This document shows, one piece after another, positions 49,816 through 63,579 of a DNA stretch of 64,000 bases. The notes under the pieces were generated by a model that was not told the origin of the DNA, ran no database searches, and saw only the letters and a program-made list of their open reading frames with translations. Numbering within the stretch: position 1 is the stretch's first letter; the number at the start of each line of letters is the position of its first letter. The position numbers and the translations under genes are program-made. Origin of the DNA: Sepiola atlantica (lineage: Eukaryota; Mollusca; Cephalopoda; Sepiida; Sepiolidae); contig CAUVYP010001208.1 in the NCBI GenBank assembly GCA_963556195.1, positions 5,084,001 to 5,148,000 on the forward strand, written 5' to 3'.

Positions 49816-51489
49816 TTAGCGCGTTTTAAAGTTGATATCGCTTTTGTTTATAACTTCCACATTTATTCGAATTGTGCAACGAAACTTTGCACAGATTAGC
49901 GGAGTCACATGTTCTACTGTAGTACCAAGTTTCAGAAGTGCAGCTCTTGTACTGCCGGAGATATGTCGATACAAACTGAATACGCAAACTATCAACAAAA
50001 TTTAGTGCGATTTAAAGTTGATATCGCTTTTGTTTATAACTTCCCCATTCTTTAGAATTGTGCAACGAAACTTTGCAGAGATAAGCGGAGTCACATGCTC
50101 TACTGAAGTATCAAGTTTCAGAAGTGCAGCTCTTTTACTGCCGGAGATATGTCGATACAAACTGAATACGCAAAACATCGACAAAATTTAGCGCGTTTTA
50201 AAGTTGATATCGCTTTTGTTTATAACTTCCACATTTATTCGAATTGTGCAACGAAACTTTGCACAGATTAGCGGAGTCACATTTTCTACTGAAGTACTAA
50301 GTTTCAGAAGTGCAGCTCTTGTATTGCCGGAGATATGTCGATACAAACTGAATACGCAAAACATCGACAAAATTTAGCGCGTTTTAAAGTTGATATCGCT
50401 TTTGTTTATAACTTCCACATTTATTCGAATTGTGCAACGAAACTTTGCACAGATTAGCGGAGTCACATTTTCTACTGAAGTACCAAGTTTCAGAAGTGCA
50501 GCTCTTGTACTGCCGGAGATATGTCGATACAAACTGAATACGCAAAACATCAACAAAATTTAGCGCGTTTTAAAGTTAGTATCGCTTTTGTTTATAACTT
50601 CCACATTTATTCGAATTGTGCAACGAAACTTTGCAATGATTAGCGGAGTCACATGTTCTACTGAAGTACCAAGTTTCAGAAGTGCAGCTCTAGTACTGCC
50701 GGAGATATGTCGATACAAACTGAATACGCAAACTATCAACAAAATTTAGTGCGATTTAAAGTTGATATCGCTTTTGTTTATAACTTCACCATTCTTTAGA
50801 ATTGTGCAACGAAACTTTGCAGAGATAAGCGGAGTCACATGCTCTACTGAAGTACCAAGTTTCAGAAGTGCAGCTCTTGTACTGCCGGAGATATGTCGAT
50901 ACAAACTGAATACGCAAAACATCGACAAAATTTAGCGCGTTTTAAAGTTGATATCGCTTTTGTTTATAACTTCCACATTTATTCGAATTGTGCAACGAAA
51001 CTTTGCAGACAGTCGCGGAGGCACATGTTCTACTGAAGTACTAAGTTTCAGAAGTGCAGCTCTTGTACTGCCGGAGATATGTCGATACAAACTGAATACG
51101 CAAAACATCAACAAAATTTAGCGCGTTTTAAAGTTGATATCGCTTTTGTTTATAACTTCCACATTTATTCGAATTGTGCAACGAAACTTTGCACAGATTA
51201 GCGGAGTCACATTTTCTACTGAAGTACTAAGTTTCAGAAGTGCAGCTTTTGTACTGCCGGAGATATGTCGATACAAACTGAATACGCAAAACATCAACAA
51301 AATTTAGCGCGTTTAAAAGTTGATATCGCTTTTGTTTATAACTTCCACATTTATTCGAATTGTGCAACGAAACTTTGCAGACAGTCGCGGAGGCACATTT
51401 TCTACTGAAGTAATAAGTTTCAGAAGTGCAGCTCTTGTACTGCCGGAGATATGTCGATACAAACTGAATACGCAAAACATCAACAAAAT
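49816..51489. repeat. 9-unit HOR, 1,674 bp, right-domain copy 2
   Basis: Same order and marks as copy 1, including 'gctctagtact' in the fused unit (about 50690). P at 50932 has 'gtactaag', a private change in this copy. Confidence 0.9.
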
Positions 51490-53163
51490 TTAGCGCGTTT
51501 TAAAGTTGATATCGCTTTTGTTTATAACTTCCACATTTATTCGAATTGTGCAACGAAACTTTGCACAGATTAGCGGAGTCACATGTTCTACTGAAGTACC
51601 AAGTTTCAGAAGTGCAGCTCTTGTACTGCCGGAGATATGTCGATACAAACTGAATACGCAAACTATCAACAAAATTTAGTGCGATTTAAAGTTGATATCG
51701 CTTTTGTTTATAACTTCCCCATTCTTTAGAATTGTGCAACGAAACTGTGCAGAGATAAGCGGAGTCACATGCTCTACTGAAGTATCAAGTTTCAGAAGTG
51801 CAGCTCTTTTACTGCCGGAGATATGTCGATACAAACTGAATACGCAAAACATCGACAAAATTTAGCGCGTTTTAAAGTTGATATCGCTTTTGTTTATAAC
51901 TTCCACATTTATTCGAATTGTGCAACGAAACTTTGCACAGATTAGCGGAGTCACATTTTCTACTGAAGTACTAAGTTTCAGAAGTGCAGCTCTTGTATTG
52001 CCGGAGATATGTCGATACAAACTGAATACGCAAAACATCGACAAAATTTAGCGCGTTTGTAAGTTGATATCGCTTTTGTTTATAACTTCCACATTTATTC
52101 GAATTGTGCAACGAAACTTTGCACAGATTAGCGGAGTCACATGTTCTACTGAAGTACCAAGTTTAAGAAGCGCAGCTCTTGTACTGCCGGAGATATGTCG
52201 ATACAAACTGAATACGCAAAACATCAACAAAATTTAGCGCGTTTTAAAGTTAGTATCGCTTTTGTTTATAACTTCCACATTTATTCGAATTGTGCAACGA
52301 AACTTTACAGACAGTCGCGGAGACACATGTTCTACTGAAGTACCAAGTTTCAGAAGTGCAGCTCTTGTACTGCCGGAGATATGTCGATACAAACTGAATA
52401 CGCAAAACATCAACAAAATTTAGCGCGTTTTAAAGTTAGTATCGCTTTTGTTTATAACTTCCACATTTATTCGAATTGTGCAACGAAACTTTACAGACAG
52501 TCGCGGAGACACATGTTCTACTGAAGTACCAAGTTTCAGAAGTGCAGCTCTTGTACTGCCGGAGATATGTCGATACAAACTGAATACGCAAAACATCGAC
52601 AAAATTTAGCGCGTTTTAAAGTTGATATCGCTTTTGTTTATAACTTCCACATTTATTCGAATTGTGCAACGAAACTTTGCAGACAGTCGCGGAGGCACAT
52701 GTTCTACTGAAGTACCAAGTTTCAGAAGTGCAGCTCTTGTACTGCCGGAGATATGTCGATACAAACTGAATACGCAAAACATCAACAAAATTTAGCGCGT
52801 TTTAAAGTTGATATCGCTTTTATTTATAACTTCCACATTTATTCGAATTGTGCAACGAAACTTTGCACAGATTAGCGGAGTCACATTTTCTACTGAAGTA
52901 CTAAGTTTCAGAAGTGCAGCTTTTGTACTGCCGGAGATATGTCGATACAAACTGAATACGCAAAACATCAACAAAATTTAGCGCGTTTAAAAGTTGATAT
53001 CGCTTTTGTTTATAACTTCCACATTTATTCGAATTGTGCAACGAAACTTTGCAGACAGTCGCGGAGGCACATTTTCTACTGAAGTACCAAGTTTCAGAAG
53101 TGCAGCTCTTGTACTGCCGGAGATATGTCGATACAAACTGAATACGCAAAACATCAACAAAAT
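51490..53163. repeat. 9-unit HOR, 1,674 bp, variant copy 3
   Basis: Order M S G T A' A' P D E. The N, I and S'' positions are replaced by T ('tttaagaagcgc', 52164) and two adjacent A' units with 'ctttacagac' (52306, 52492). S has 'gaaactgtgc' (51742). The same S, T and A' variants recur at 59488, 59860 and 60046, and the S variant at 63766, so this is a separate HOR lineage. Confidence 0.88.
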
Positions 53164-54837
53164 TTAGCGCGTTTTAAAGTTGATATCGCTTTTGTTTATA
53201 ACTTCCACATTTATTCGAATTGTGCAACGAAACTTTGCACAGATTAGCGGAGTCACATGTTCTACTGTAGTACCAAGTTTCAGAAGTGCAGCTCTTGTAC
53301 TGCCGGAGATATGTCGATACAAACAGAATACGCAAACTATCAACAAAATTTAGTGCGATTTAAAGTTGATATCGCTTTTGTTTATAACTTCCCCATTCTT
53401 TAGAATTGTGCAACGAAACTTTGCAGAGATAAGCGGAGTCACATGCTCTACTGAAGTATCAAGTTTCAGAAGTGCAGCTCTTTTACTGCCGGAGATATGT
53501 CGATACAAACTGAATACGCAAAACATCGACAAAATTTAGCGCGTTTTAAAGTTGATATCGCTTTTGTTTATAACTTCCACATTTATTCGAATTGTGCAAC
53601 GAAACTTTGCACAGATTAGCGGAGTCACATTTTCTACTGAAGTACTAAGTTTCAGAAGTGCAGCTCTTGTATTGCCGGAGATATGTCGATACAAACTGAA
53701 TACGCAAAACATCGACAAAATTTAGCGCGTTTTAAAGTTGATATCGCTTTTGTTTATAACTTCCACATTTATTCGAATTGTGCAACGAAACTTTGCACAG
53801 ATTAGCGGAGTCACATTTTCTACTGAAGTACCAAGTTTCAGAAGTGCAGCTCTTGTACTGCCGGAGATATGTCGATACAAACTGAATACGCAAAACATCA
53901 ACAAAATTTAGCGCGTTTTAAAGTTAGTATCGCTTTTGTTTATAACTTCCACATTTATTCGAATTGTGCAACGAAACTTTGCAATGATTAGCGGAGTCAC
54001 ATGTTCTACTGAAGTACCAAGTTTCAGAAGTGCAGCTCTAGTACTGCCGGAGATATGTCGATACAAACTGAATACGCAAACTATCAACAAAATTTAGTGC
54101 GATTTAAAGTTGATATCGCTTTTGTTTATAACTTCACCATTCTTTAGAATTGTGCAACGAAACTTTGCAGAGATAAGCGGAGTCACATGCTCTACTGAAG
54201 TACCAAGTTTCAGAAGTGCAGCTCTTGTACTGCCGGAGATATGTCGATACAAACTGAATACGCAAAACATCGACAAAATTTAGCGCGTTTTAAAGTTGAT
54301 ATCGCTTTTGTTTATAACTTCCACATTTATTCGAATTGTGCAACGAAACTTTGCAGACAGTCGCGGAGACACATGTCCTACTGAAGTACCAAGTTTCAGA
54401 AGTGCAGCTCTTGTACTGCCGGAGATATGTCGATACAAACTGAATACGCAAAACATCAACAAAATTTAGCGCGTTTTAAAGTTGATATCGCTTTTGTTTA
54501 TAACTTCCACATTTATTCGAATTGTGCAACGAAACTTTGCACAGATCAGCGGAGTCACATTTTCTACTGAAGTACTAAGTTTCAGAAGTGCAGCTTTTGT
54601 ACTGCCGGAGATATGTCGATACAAACTGAATACGCAAAACATCAACAAAATTTAGCGCGTTTAAAAGTTGATATCGCTTTTGTTTATAACTTCCACATTT
54701 ATTCGAATTGTGCAACGAAACTTTGCAGACAGTCGCGGAGGCACATTTTCTACTGAAGTAATAAGTTTCAGAAGTGCAGCTCTTGTACTGCCGGAGATAT
54801 GTCGATACAAACTGAATACGCAAAACATCAACAAAAT
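53164..54837. repeat. 9-unit HOR, 1,674 bp, right-domain copy 4
   Basis: Order M S G N I S'' A D E. The P place is taken by an A-type unit with 'gagacacatgtcc' (54367). M has 'caaacagaatac' (53321). Confidence 0.89.
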
Positions 54838-56511
54838 TTAGCGCGTTTTAAAGTTGATATCGCTTTTGTTTATAACTTCCACATTTATTCGAATTGTGCA
54901 ACGAAACTTTGCACAGATTAGCGGAGTCACATGTTCTACTGTAGTACCAAGTTTCAGAAGTGCAGCTCTTGTACTGCCGGAGATATGTCGATACAAACTG
55001 AATACGCAAACTATCAACAAAATTTAGTGCGATTTAAAGTTGATATCGCTTTTGTTTATAACTTCCCCATTCTTTAGAATTGTGCAACGAAACTTTGCAG
55101 AGATAAGCGGAGTCACATGCTCTACTGAAGTATCAAGTTTCAGAAGTGCAGCTCTTTTACTGCCGGAGATATGTCGATACAAACTGAATACGCAAAACAT
55201 CGACAAAATTTAGCGCGTTTTAAAGTTGATATCGCTTTTGTTTATAACTTCCACATTTATTCGAATTGTGCAACGAAACTTTGCACAGATTAGCGGAGTC
55301 ACATTTTCTACTGAAGTACTAAGTTTCAGAAGTGCAGCTCTTGTATTGCCGGAGATATGTCGATACAAACTGAATACGCAAAACATCGACAAAATTTAGC
55401 GCGTTTTAAAGTTGATATCGCTTTTGTTTATAACTTCCACATTTATTCGAATTGTGCAACGAAACTTTGCACAGATTAGCGGAGTCACATTTTCTACTGA
55501 AGTACCAAGTTTCAGAAGTGCAGCTCTTGTACTGCCGGAGATATGTCGATACAAACTGAATACGCAAAACATCAACAAAATTTAGCGCGTTTTAAAGTTA
55601 GTATCGCTTTTGTTTATAACTTCCACATTTATTCGAATTGTGCAACGAAACTTTGCAATGATTAGCGGAGTCACATGTTCTACTGAAGTACCAAGTTTCA
55701 GAAGTGCAGCTCTAGTACTGCCGGAGATATGTCGATACAAACTGAATACGCAAACTATCAACAAAATTTAGTGCGATTTAAAGTTGATATCGCTTTTGTT
55801 TATAACTTCACCATTCTTTAGAATTGTGCAACGAAACTTTGCAGAGATAAGCGGAGTCACATGCTCTACTGAAGTACCAAGTTTCAGAAGTGCAGCTCTT
55901 GTACTGCCGGAGATATGTCGATACAAACTGAATACGCAAAACATCGACAAAATTTAGCGCGTTTTAAAGTTGATATCGCTTTTGTTTATAACTTCCACAT
56001 TTATTCGAATTGTGCAACGAAACTTTGCAGACAGTCGCGGAGGCACATGTTCTACTGAAGTACCAAGTTTCAGAAGTGCAGCTCTTGTACTGCCGGAGAT
56101 ATGTCGATACAAACTGAATACGCAAAACATCAACAAAATTTAGCGCGTTTTAAAGTTGATATCGCTTTTGTTTATAACTTCCACATTTATTCGAATTGTG
56201 CAACGAAACTTTGCACAGATTAGCGGAGTCACATTTTCTACTGAAGTACTAAGTTTCAGAAGTGCAGCTTTTGTACTGCCGGAGATATGTCGATACAAAC
56301 TGAATACGCAAAACATCAACAAAATTTAGCGCGTTTAAAAGTTGATATCGCTTTTGTTTATAACTTCCACATTTATTCGAATTGTGCAACGAAACTTTGC
56401 AGACAGTCGCGGAGGCACATTTTCTACTGAAGTAATAAGTTTCAGAAGTGCAGCTCTTGTACTGCCGGAGATATGTCGATACAAACTGAATACGCAAAAC
56501 ATCAACAAAAT
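54838..56511. repeat. 9-unit HOR, 1,674 bp, right-domain copy 5
   Basis: Matches copies 1 and 2 in order and in all marks compared, including the fused B'/I unit at 55582 and 'gtaataag' in E. Confidence 0.9.
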
Positions 56512-59301
56512 TTAGCGCGTTTTAAAGTTGATATCGCTTTTGTTTATAACTTCCACATTTATTCGAATTGTGCAACGAAACTTTGCACAGATTAGCGGAG
56601 TCACATGTTCTACTGTAGTACCAAGTTTCAGAAGTGCAGCTCTTGTACTGCCGGAGATATGTCGATACAAACTGAATACGCAAACTATCAACAAAATTTA
56701 GTGCGATTTAAAGTTGATATCGCTTTTGTTTATAACTTCCCCATTCTTTAGAATTGTGCAACGAAACTTTGCAGAGATAAGCGGAGTCACATGCTCTACT
56801 GAAGTATCAAGTTTCAGAAGTGCAGCTCTTTTACTGCCGGAGATATGTCGATACAAACTGAATACGCAAAACATCGACAAAATTTAGCGCGTTTTAAAGT
56901 TGATATCGCTTTTGTTTATAACTTCCACATTTATTCGAATTGTGCAACGAAACTTTGCACAGATTAGCGGAGTCACATTTTCTACTGAAGTACTAAGTTT
57001 CAGAAGTGCAGCTCTTGTATTGCCGGAGATATGTCGATACAAACTGAATACGCAAAACATCGACAAAATTTAGCGCGTTTTAAAGTTGATATCGCTTTTG
57101 TTTATAACTTCCACATTTATTCGAATTGTGCAACGAAACTTTGCACAGATTAGCGGAGTCACATGTTCTACTGTAGTACCAAGTTTCAGAAGTGCAGCTC
57201 TTGTACTGCCGGAGATATGTCGATACAAACTGAATACGCAAACTATCAACAAAATTTAGTGCGATTTAAAGTTGATATCGCTTTTGTTTATAACTTCCCC
57301 ATTCTTTAGAATTGTGCAACGAAACTTTGCAGAGATAAGCGGAGTCACATGCTCTACTGAAGTATCAAGTTTCAGAAGTGCAGCTCTTTTACTGCCGGAG
57401 ATATGTCGATACAAACTGAATACGCAAAACATCGACAAAATTTAGCGCGTTTTAAAGTTGATATCGCTTTTGTTTATAACTTCCACATTTATTCGAATTG
57501 TGCAACGAAACTTTGCACAGATTAGCGGAGTCACATTTTCTACTGAAGTACCAAGTTTCAGAAGTGCAGCTCTTGTACTGCCGGAGATATGTCGATACAA
57601 ACTGAATACGCAAAACATCGACAAAATTTAGCGCGTTTTAAAGTTGATATCGCTTTTGTTTATAACTTCACCATTCTTTAGAATTGTGCAACGAAACTTT
57701 GCAGAGATAAGCGGAGTCACATGCTCTACTGAAGTACCAAGTTTCAGAAGTGCAGCTCTTGTACTGCCGGAGATATGTCGATACAAACTGAATACGCAAA
57801 ACATCGACAAAATTTAGCGCGTTTTAAAGTTGATATCGCTTTTGTTTATAACTTCCACATTTATTCGAATTGTGCAACGAAACTTTGCAGACAGTCGCGG
57901 AGGCACATGTTCTACTGAAGTACCAAGTTTCAGAAGTGCAGCTCTTGTACTGCCGGAGATATGTCGATACAAACTGAATACGCAAAACATCGACAAAATT
58001 TAGCGCGTTTTAAAGTTGATATCGCTTTTGTTTATAACTTCCACATTTATTCGAATTGTGCAACGAAACTTTGCAGACAGTCGCGGAGGCACATGTTCTA
58101 CTGAAGTACCAAGTTTCAGAAGTGCAGCTCTTGTACTGCCGGAGATATGTCGATACAAACTGAATACGCAAAACATCAACAAAATTTAGCGCGTTTTAAA
58201 GTTGATATCGCTTTTGTTTATAACTTCCACATTTATTCGAATTGTGCAACGAAACTTTTCACAGATTAGCGGAGTCACATTTTCTACTGAAGTACCAAGT
58301 TTCAGAAGTGCAGCTCTTGTATTGCCGGAGATATGTCGATACAAACTGAATACGCAAAACATCGACAAAATTTAGCGCGTTTTAAAGTTGATATCGCTTT
58401 TGTTTATAACTTCCACATTTATTCGAATTGTGCAACGAAACTTTGCACAGATTAGCGGAGTCACATTTTCTACTGAAGTACCAAGTTTCAGAAGTGCAGC
58501 TCTTGTACTGCCGGAGATATGTCGATACAAACTGAATACGCAAAACATCAACAAAATTTAGCGCGTTTTAAAGTTAGTATCGCTTTTGTTTATAACTTCC
58601 ACATTTATTCGAATTGTGCAACGAAACTTTGCAATGATAAGCGGAGTCACATGCTCTACTGAAGTACCAAGTTTCAGAAGTGCAGCTCTTGTACTGCCGG
58701 AGATATGTCGATACAAACTGAATACGCAAAACATCGACAAAATTTAGCGCGTTTTAAAGTTGATATCGCTTTTGTTTATAACTTCCACATTTATTCGAAT
58801 TGTGCAACGAAACTTTGCAGACAGTCGCGGAGGCACATGTTCTACTGAAGTACCAAGTTTCAGAAGTGCAGCTCTTGTACTGCCGGAGATATGTCGATAC
58901 AAACTGAATACGCAAAACATCAACAAAATTTAGCGCGTTTTAAAGTTGATATCGCTTTTGTTTATAACTTCCACATTTATTCGAATTGTGCAACGAAACT
59001 TTGCACAGATTAGCGGAGTCACATTTTCTACTGAAGTACTAAGTTTCAGAAGTGCAGCTTTTGTACTGCCGGAGATATGTCGATACAAACTGAATACGCA
59101 AAACATCAACAAAATTAAGCGCGTTTAAAAGTTGATATCGCTTTTGTTTATAACTTCCACATTTATTCGAATTGTGCAACGAAACTTTGCAGACAGTCGC
59201 GGAGGCACATTTTCTACTGAAGTAATAAGTTTCAGAAGTGCAGCTCTTGTACTGCCGGAGATATGTCGATACAAACTGAATACGCAAAACATCAACAAAA
59301 T
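56512..59301. repeat. Rearranged 15-unit stretch
   Basis: Order M S G M S N S'' P P G N I P D E. M-S (56512-56883) is repeated as 57070-57441, and P is doubled (57814, 58000). The I unit at 58558 is an I/S'' hybrid ('caatgataagcgg', then catgctct). It can be read as two partly overlapping 9-unit copies with internal exchanges. Confidence 0.8.
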
Positions 59302-60417
59302 TTAGCGCGTTTTAAAGTTGATATCGCTTTTGTTTATAACTTCCACATTTATTCGAATTGTGCAACGAAACTTTGCACAGATTAGCGGAGTCACATGTTC
59401 TACTGAAGTACCAAGTTTCAGAAGTGCAGCTCTTGTACTGCCGGAGATATGTCGATACAAACTGAATACGCAAACTATCAACAAAATTTAGTGCGATTTA
59501 AAGTTGATATCGCTTTTGTTTATAACTTCCCCATTCTTTAGAATTGTGCAACGAAACTGTGCAGAGATAAGCGGGGTCACATGCTCTACTGAAGTATCAA
59601 GTTTCAGAAGTGCAGCTCTTTTACTGCCGGAGATATGTCGATACAAACTGAATACGCAAAACATCGACAAAATTTAGCGCGTTTTAAAGTTGATATCGCT
59701 TTTGTTTATAACTTCCACATTTATTCGAATTGTGCAACGAAACTTTGCACAGATTAGCGGAGTCACATTTTCTACTGAAGTACTAAGTTTCAGAAGTGCA
59801 GCTCTTGTATTGCCGGAGATATGTCGATACAAACTGAATACGCAAAACATCGACAAAATTTAGCGCGTTTTAAAGTTGATATCGCTTTTGTTTATAACTT
59901 CCACATTTATTCGAATTGTGCAACGAAACTTTGCACAGATTAGCGGAGTCACATGTTCTACTGAAGTACCAAGTTTAAGAAGCGCAGCTCTTGTACTGCC
60001 GGAGATATGTCGATACAAACTGAATACGCAAAACATCAACAAAATTTAGCGCGTTTTAAAGTTAGTATCGCTTTTGTTTATAACTTCCACATTTATTCGA
60101 ATTGTGCAACGAAACTTTACAGACAGTCGCGGAGACACATGTTCTACTGAAGTACCAAGTTTCAGAAGTGCAGCTCTTGTACTGCCGGAGATATGTCGAT
60201 ACAAACTGAATACGCAAAACATCAACAAAATTTAGCGCGTTTTAAAGTTGATATCGCTTTTGTTTATAACTTCCACATTTATTCGAATTGTGCAACGAAA
60301 CTTTGCAATGATTAGCGGAGTCACATGTTCTACTGAAGTACCAAGTTTCAGAAGTGCAGCTCTTGTACTGCCGGAGATATGTCGATACAAACTGAATACG
60401 CAAACTATCAACAAAAT

Positions 60418-60602
60418 TTAGTGCGATTTAAAGTTGATATCGCTTTTGTTTATAACTTCACCATTCTTTAGAATTGTGCAACGAAACTTTGCAGAGATAA
60501 GCGGAGTCACATGCTCTACTGAAGTACCAAGTTTCAGTAGTGCAGCTCTTGTACTGCCGGAGATATGTCGATACAAACTGAATACGCAAACATCGACAAA
60601 AT
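60418..60602. repeat. 185-bp S'' unit with one-base deletion
   Basis: 'cgcaaaacatc' has lost one a at about 60587-60590. The unit also has a private 'tttcagtagtgc' (60533). Confidence 0.88.
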
Positions 60603-60789
60603 TTAGCGCGTTTTAAAGTTGATATCGCTTTTGTTTATAACTTCCACATTTATTCGAATTGTGCAACGAAACTTTGACAGACAGTCGCGGAGGCACATGT
60701 TCTACTGAAGTACCAAGTTTCAGAAGTGCAGCTCTTGTACTGCCGGAGATATGTCGATACAAACTGAATACGCAAAACAACAACAAAAT
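60603..60789. repeat. 187-bp P unit with one-base insertion
   Basis: An extra a at about 60677 gives 'ctttgacagacag'. It also has the private 'aaaacaacaac' near its end (60775). The insertion lies about 90 bp from the preceding deletion and restores the 186-bp register. Confidence 0.88.
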
Positions 60790-61347
60790 TTAGCGCGTTT
60801 TAAAGTTGATATCGCTTTTGTTTATAACTTCCACATTTATTCGAATTGTGAAACGAAACTTTGCAGACCGTCGCGGAGACACACGTTCTACTGAAGTACC
60901 AAGTTTCAGAAGTGCAGCTCTTGTACTGCCGGAGATATGTCGATACAAACTGAATACGCAAAACATCAACAAAATTTAGCGCGTTTTAAAGTTGATATCG
61001 CTTTTGTTTATAACTTCCACATTTATTCGAATTGTGCAACGAAACTTTGCACAGATTAGCGGGGTCACATTTTCTACTGAAGTACCAAGTTTCAGAAGTG
61101 CAGCTCTTGTACTGCCGGAGATATGTCGATACAAACTGAATACGCAAAACATCAACAAAATTTAGCGCGTTTGAAAGTTGATATCGCTTTTGTTTATAAC
61201 TTCCACATTTATTCGAATTGTGCGACGAAACTTTGCAGACTGTCGCGGAGACACATGTTCTACTGAAGTACCAAGTTTCAGAAGTGCAGCTCTTGTACTG
61301 CCGGAGATATGTCGATACAAACTGAATACGCAAAACATCAACAAAAT
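60790..61347. repeat. Island R N A'' of left-domain type
   Basis: This is the only R unit beyond 38.1 kb, followed by N ('gcggggtcac', 61060) and an A'' unit at 61162 with 'cgtttgaaag', 'gtgcgacg' and 'cagactgtc'. The A'' combination is otherwise seen only at 525-710. Confidence 0.87.
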
Positions 61348-61905
61348 TTAGCGCGTTTTAAAGTTGATATCGCTTTTGTTTATAACTTCCACATTTATTC
61401 GAATTGTGCAACGAGACTTTGCACAGATTAGCGGAGTCACATGTTCTACTGAAGTACCAAGTTTCAGAAGTGCAGCTCTTGTACTGCCGGAGATATGTCG
61501 ATACAAACTGAATACGCAAAACATCAACAAAATTTAGCGCGTTTTAAAGTTGATATCGCTTTTGTTTATAACTTCCACATTTATTCGAATTGTGCAACGA
61601 AACTTTGCACAGATTAGCGGAGTCACATTTTCTACTGAAGTACTAAGTTTCAGAAGTGCAGCTCTTGTATTGCCGGAGATATGTCGATACAAACTGAATA
61701 CGCAAAACATCGACAAAATTTAGCGCGTTTGAAAGTTGATATCGCTTTTGTTTATAACTTCCACATTTATTCGAATTGTGCAACGAAACTTTGCACAGAT
61801 TAGCGGAGTCACATGTTCTACTGAAGTACCAAGTTTCAGAAGTGCAGCTCTTGTACTGCCGGAGATATGTCGATACAAACTGAATACACAAAACATCAAC
61901 AAAAT

Positions 61906-63579
61906 TTAGCGCGTTTTAAAGTTGATATCGCTTTTGTTTATAACTTCCACATTTATTCGAATTGTGCAACGAAACTTTGCACAGATTAGCGGAGTCACAT
62001 GTTCTACTGTAGTACCAAGTTTCAGAAGTGCAGCTCTTGTACTGCCGGAGATATGTCGATACAAACTGAATACGCAAACTATCAACAAAATTTAGTGCGA
62101 TTTAAAGTTGATATCGCTTTTGTTTATAACTTCCCCATTCTTTAGAATTGTGCAACGAAACTTTGCAGAGATAAGCGGAGTCACATGCTCTACTGAAGTA
62201 TCAAGTTTCAGAAGTGCAGCTCTTTTACTGCCGGAGATATGTCGATACAAACTGAATACGCAAAACATCGACAAAATTTAGCGCGTTTTAAAGTTGATAT
62301 CGCTTTTGTTTATAACTTCCACATTTATTCGAATTGTGCAACGAAACTTTGCACAGATTAGCGGAGTCACATTTTCTACTGAAGTACTAAGTTTCAGAAG
62401 TGCAGCTCTTGTATTGCCGGAGATATGTCGATACAAACTGAATACGCAAAACGTCGACAAAATTTAGCGCGTTTTAAAGTTGATATCGCTTTTGTTTATA
62501 ACTTCCACATTTATTCGAATTGTGCAACGAAACTTTGCACAGATTAGCTGAGTCACATTTTCTACTGAAGTACCAAGTTTCAGAAGTGCAGCTCTTGTAC
62601 TGCCGGAGATATGTCGATACAAACTGAATACGCAAAACATCAACAAAATTTAGCGCGTTTTAAAGTTAGTATCGCTTTTGTTTATAACTTCCACATTTAT
62701 TCGAATTGTGCAACGAAACTTTGCAATGATTAGCGGAGTCACATGTTCTACTGAAGTACCAAGTTTCAGAAGTGCAGCTCTAGTACTGCCGGAGATATGT
62801 CGATACAAACTGAATACGCAAACTATCAACAAAATTTAGTGCGATTTAAAGTTGATATCGCTTTTGTTTATAACTTCACCATTCTTTAGAATTGTGCAAC
62901 GAAACTTTGCAGAGATAAGCGGAGTCACATGCTCTACTGAAGTACCAAGTTTCAGAAGTGCAGCTCTTGTACTGCCGGAGATATGTCGATACAAACTGAA
63001 TACGCAAAACATCGACAAAATTTAGCGCGTTTTAAAGTTGATATCGCTTTTGTTTATAACTTCCACATTTATTCGAATTGTGCAACGAAACTTTGCAGAC
63101 AGTCGCGGAGGCACATGTTCTACTGAAGTACCAAGTTTCAGAAGTGCAGCTCTTGTACTGCCGGAGATATGTCGATACAAACTGAATACGCAAAACATCA
63201 ACAAAATTTAGCGCGTTTTAAAGTTGATATCGCTTTTGTTTATAACTTCCACATTTATTCGAATTGTGCAACGAAACTTTGCACAGATTAGCGGAGTCAC
63301 ATTTTCTACTGAAGTACTAAGTTTCAGAAGTGCAGCTTTTGTACTGCCGGAGATATGTCGATACAAACTGAATACGCAAAACATCAACAAAATTTAGCGC
63401 GTTTAAAAGTTGATATCGCTTTTGTTTATAACTTCCACATTTATTCGAATTGTGCAACGAAACTTTGCAGACAGTCGCGGAGGCACATTTTCTACTGAAG
63501 TAATAAGTTTCAGAAGTGCAGCTCTTGTACTGCCGGAGATATGTCGATACAAACTGAATACGCAAAACATCAACAAAAT
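61906..63579. repeat. 9-unit HOR, 1,674 bp, right-domain copy 6
   Basis: Regular M S G N I S'' P D E with the fused B'/I unit at 62650. Private changes are 'aaaacgtcgac' (62450) and 'gattagctgag' (62544). The regular HOR therefore resumes after the rearranged region. Confidence 0.9.

Larger units (their letters stand above)
59302..61905. repeat. 14-unit stretch with left-domain island
   Basis: Order M S G T A' I S'' P R N A'' T G T. It begins like the variant copy at 51490, then runs through two off-length units into R N A'' (60790-61347), types otherwise found at the left of the window. D and E are missing. Confidence 0.82.
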
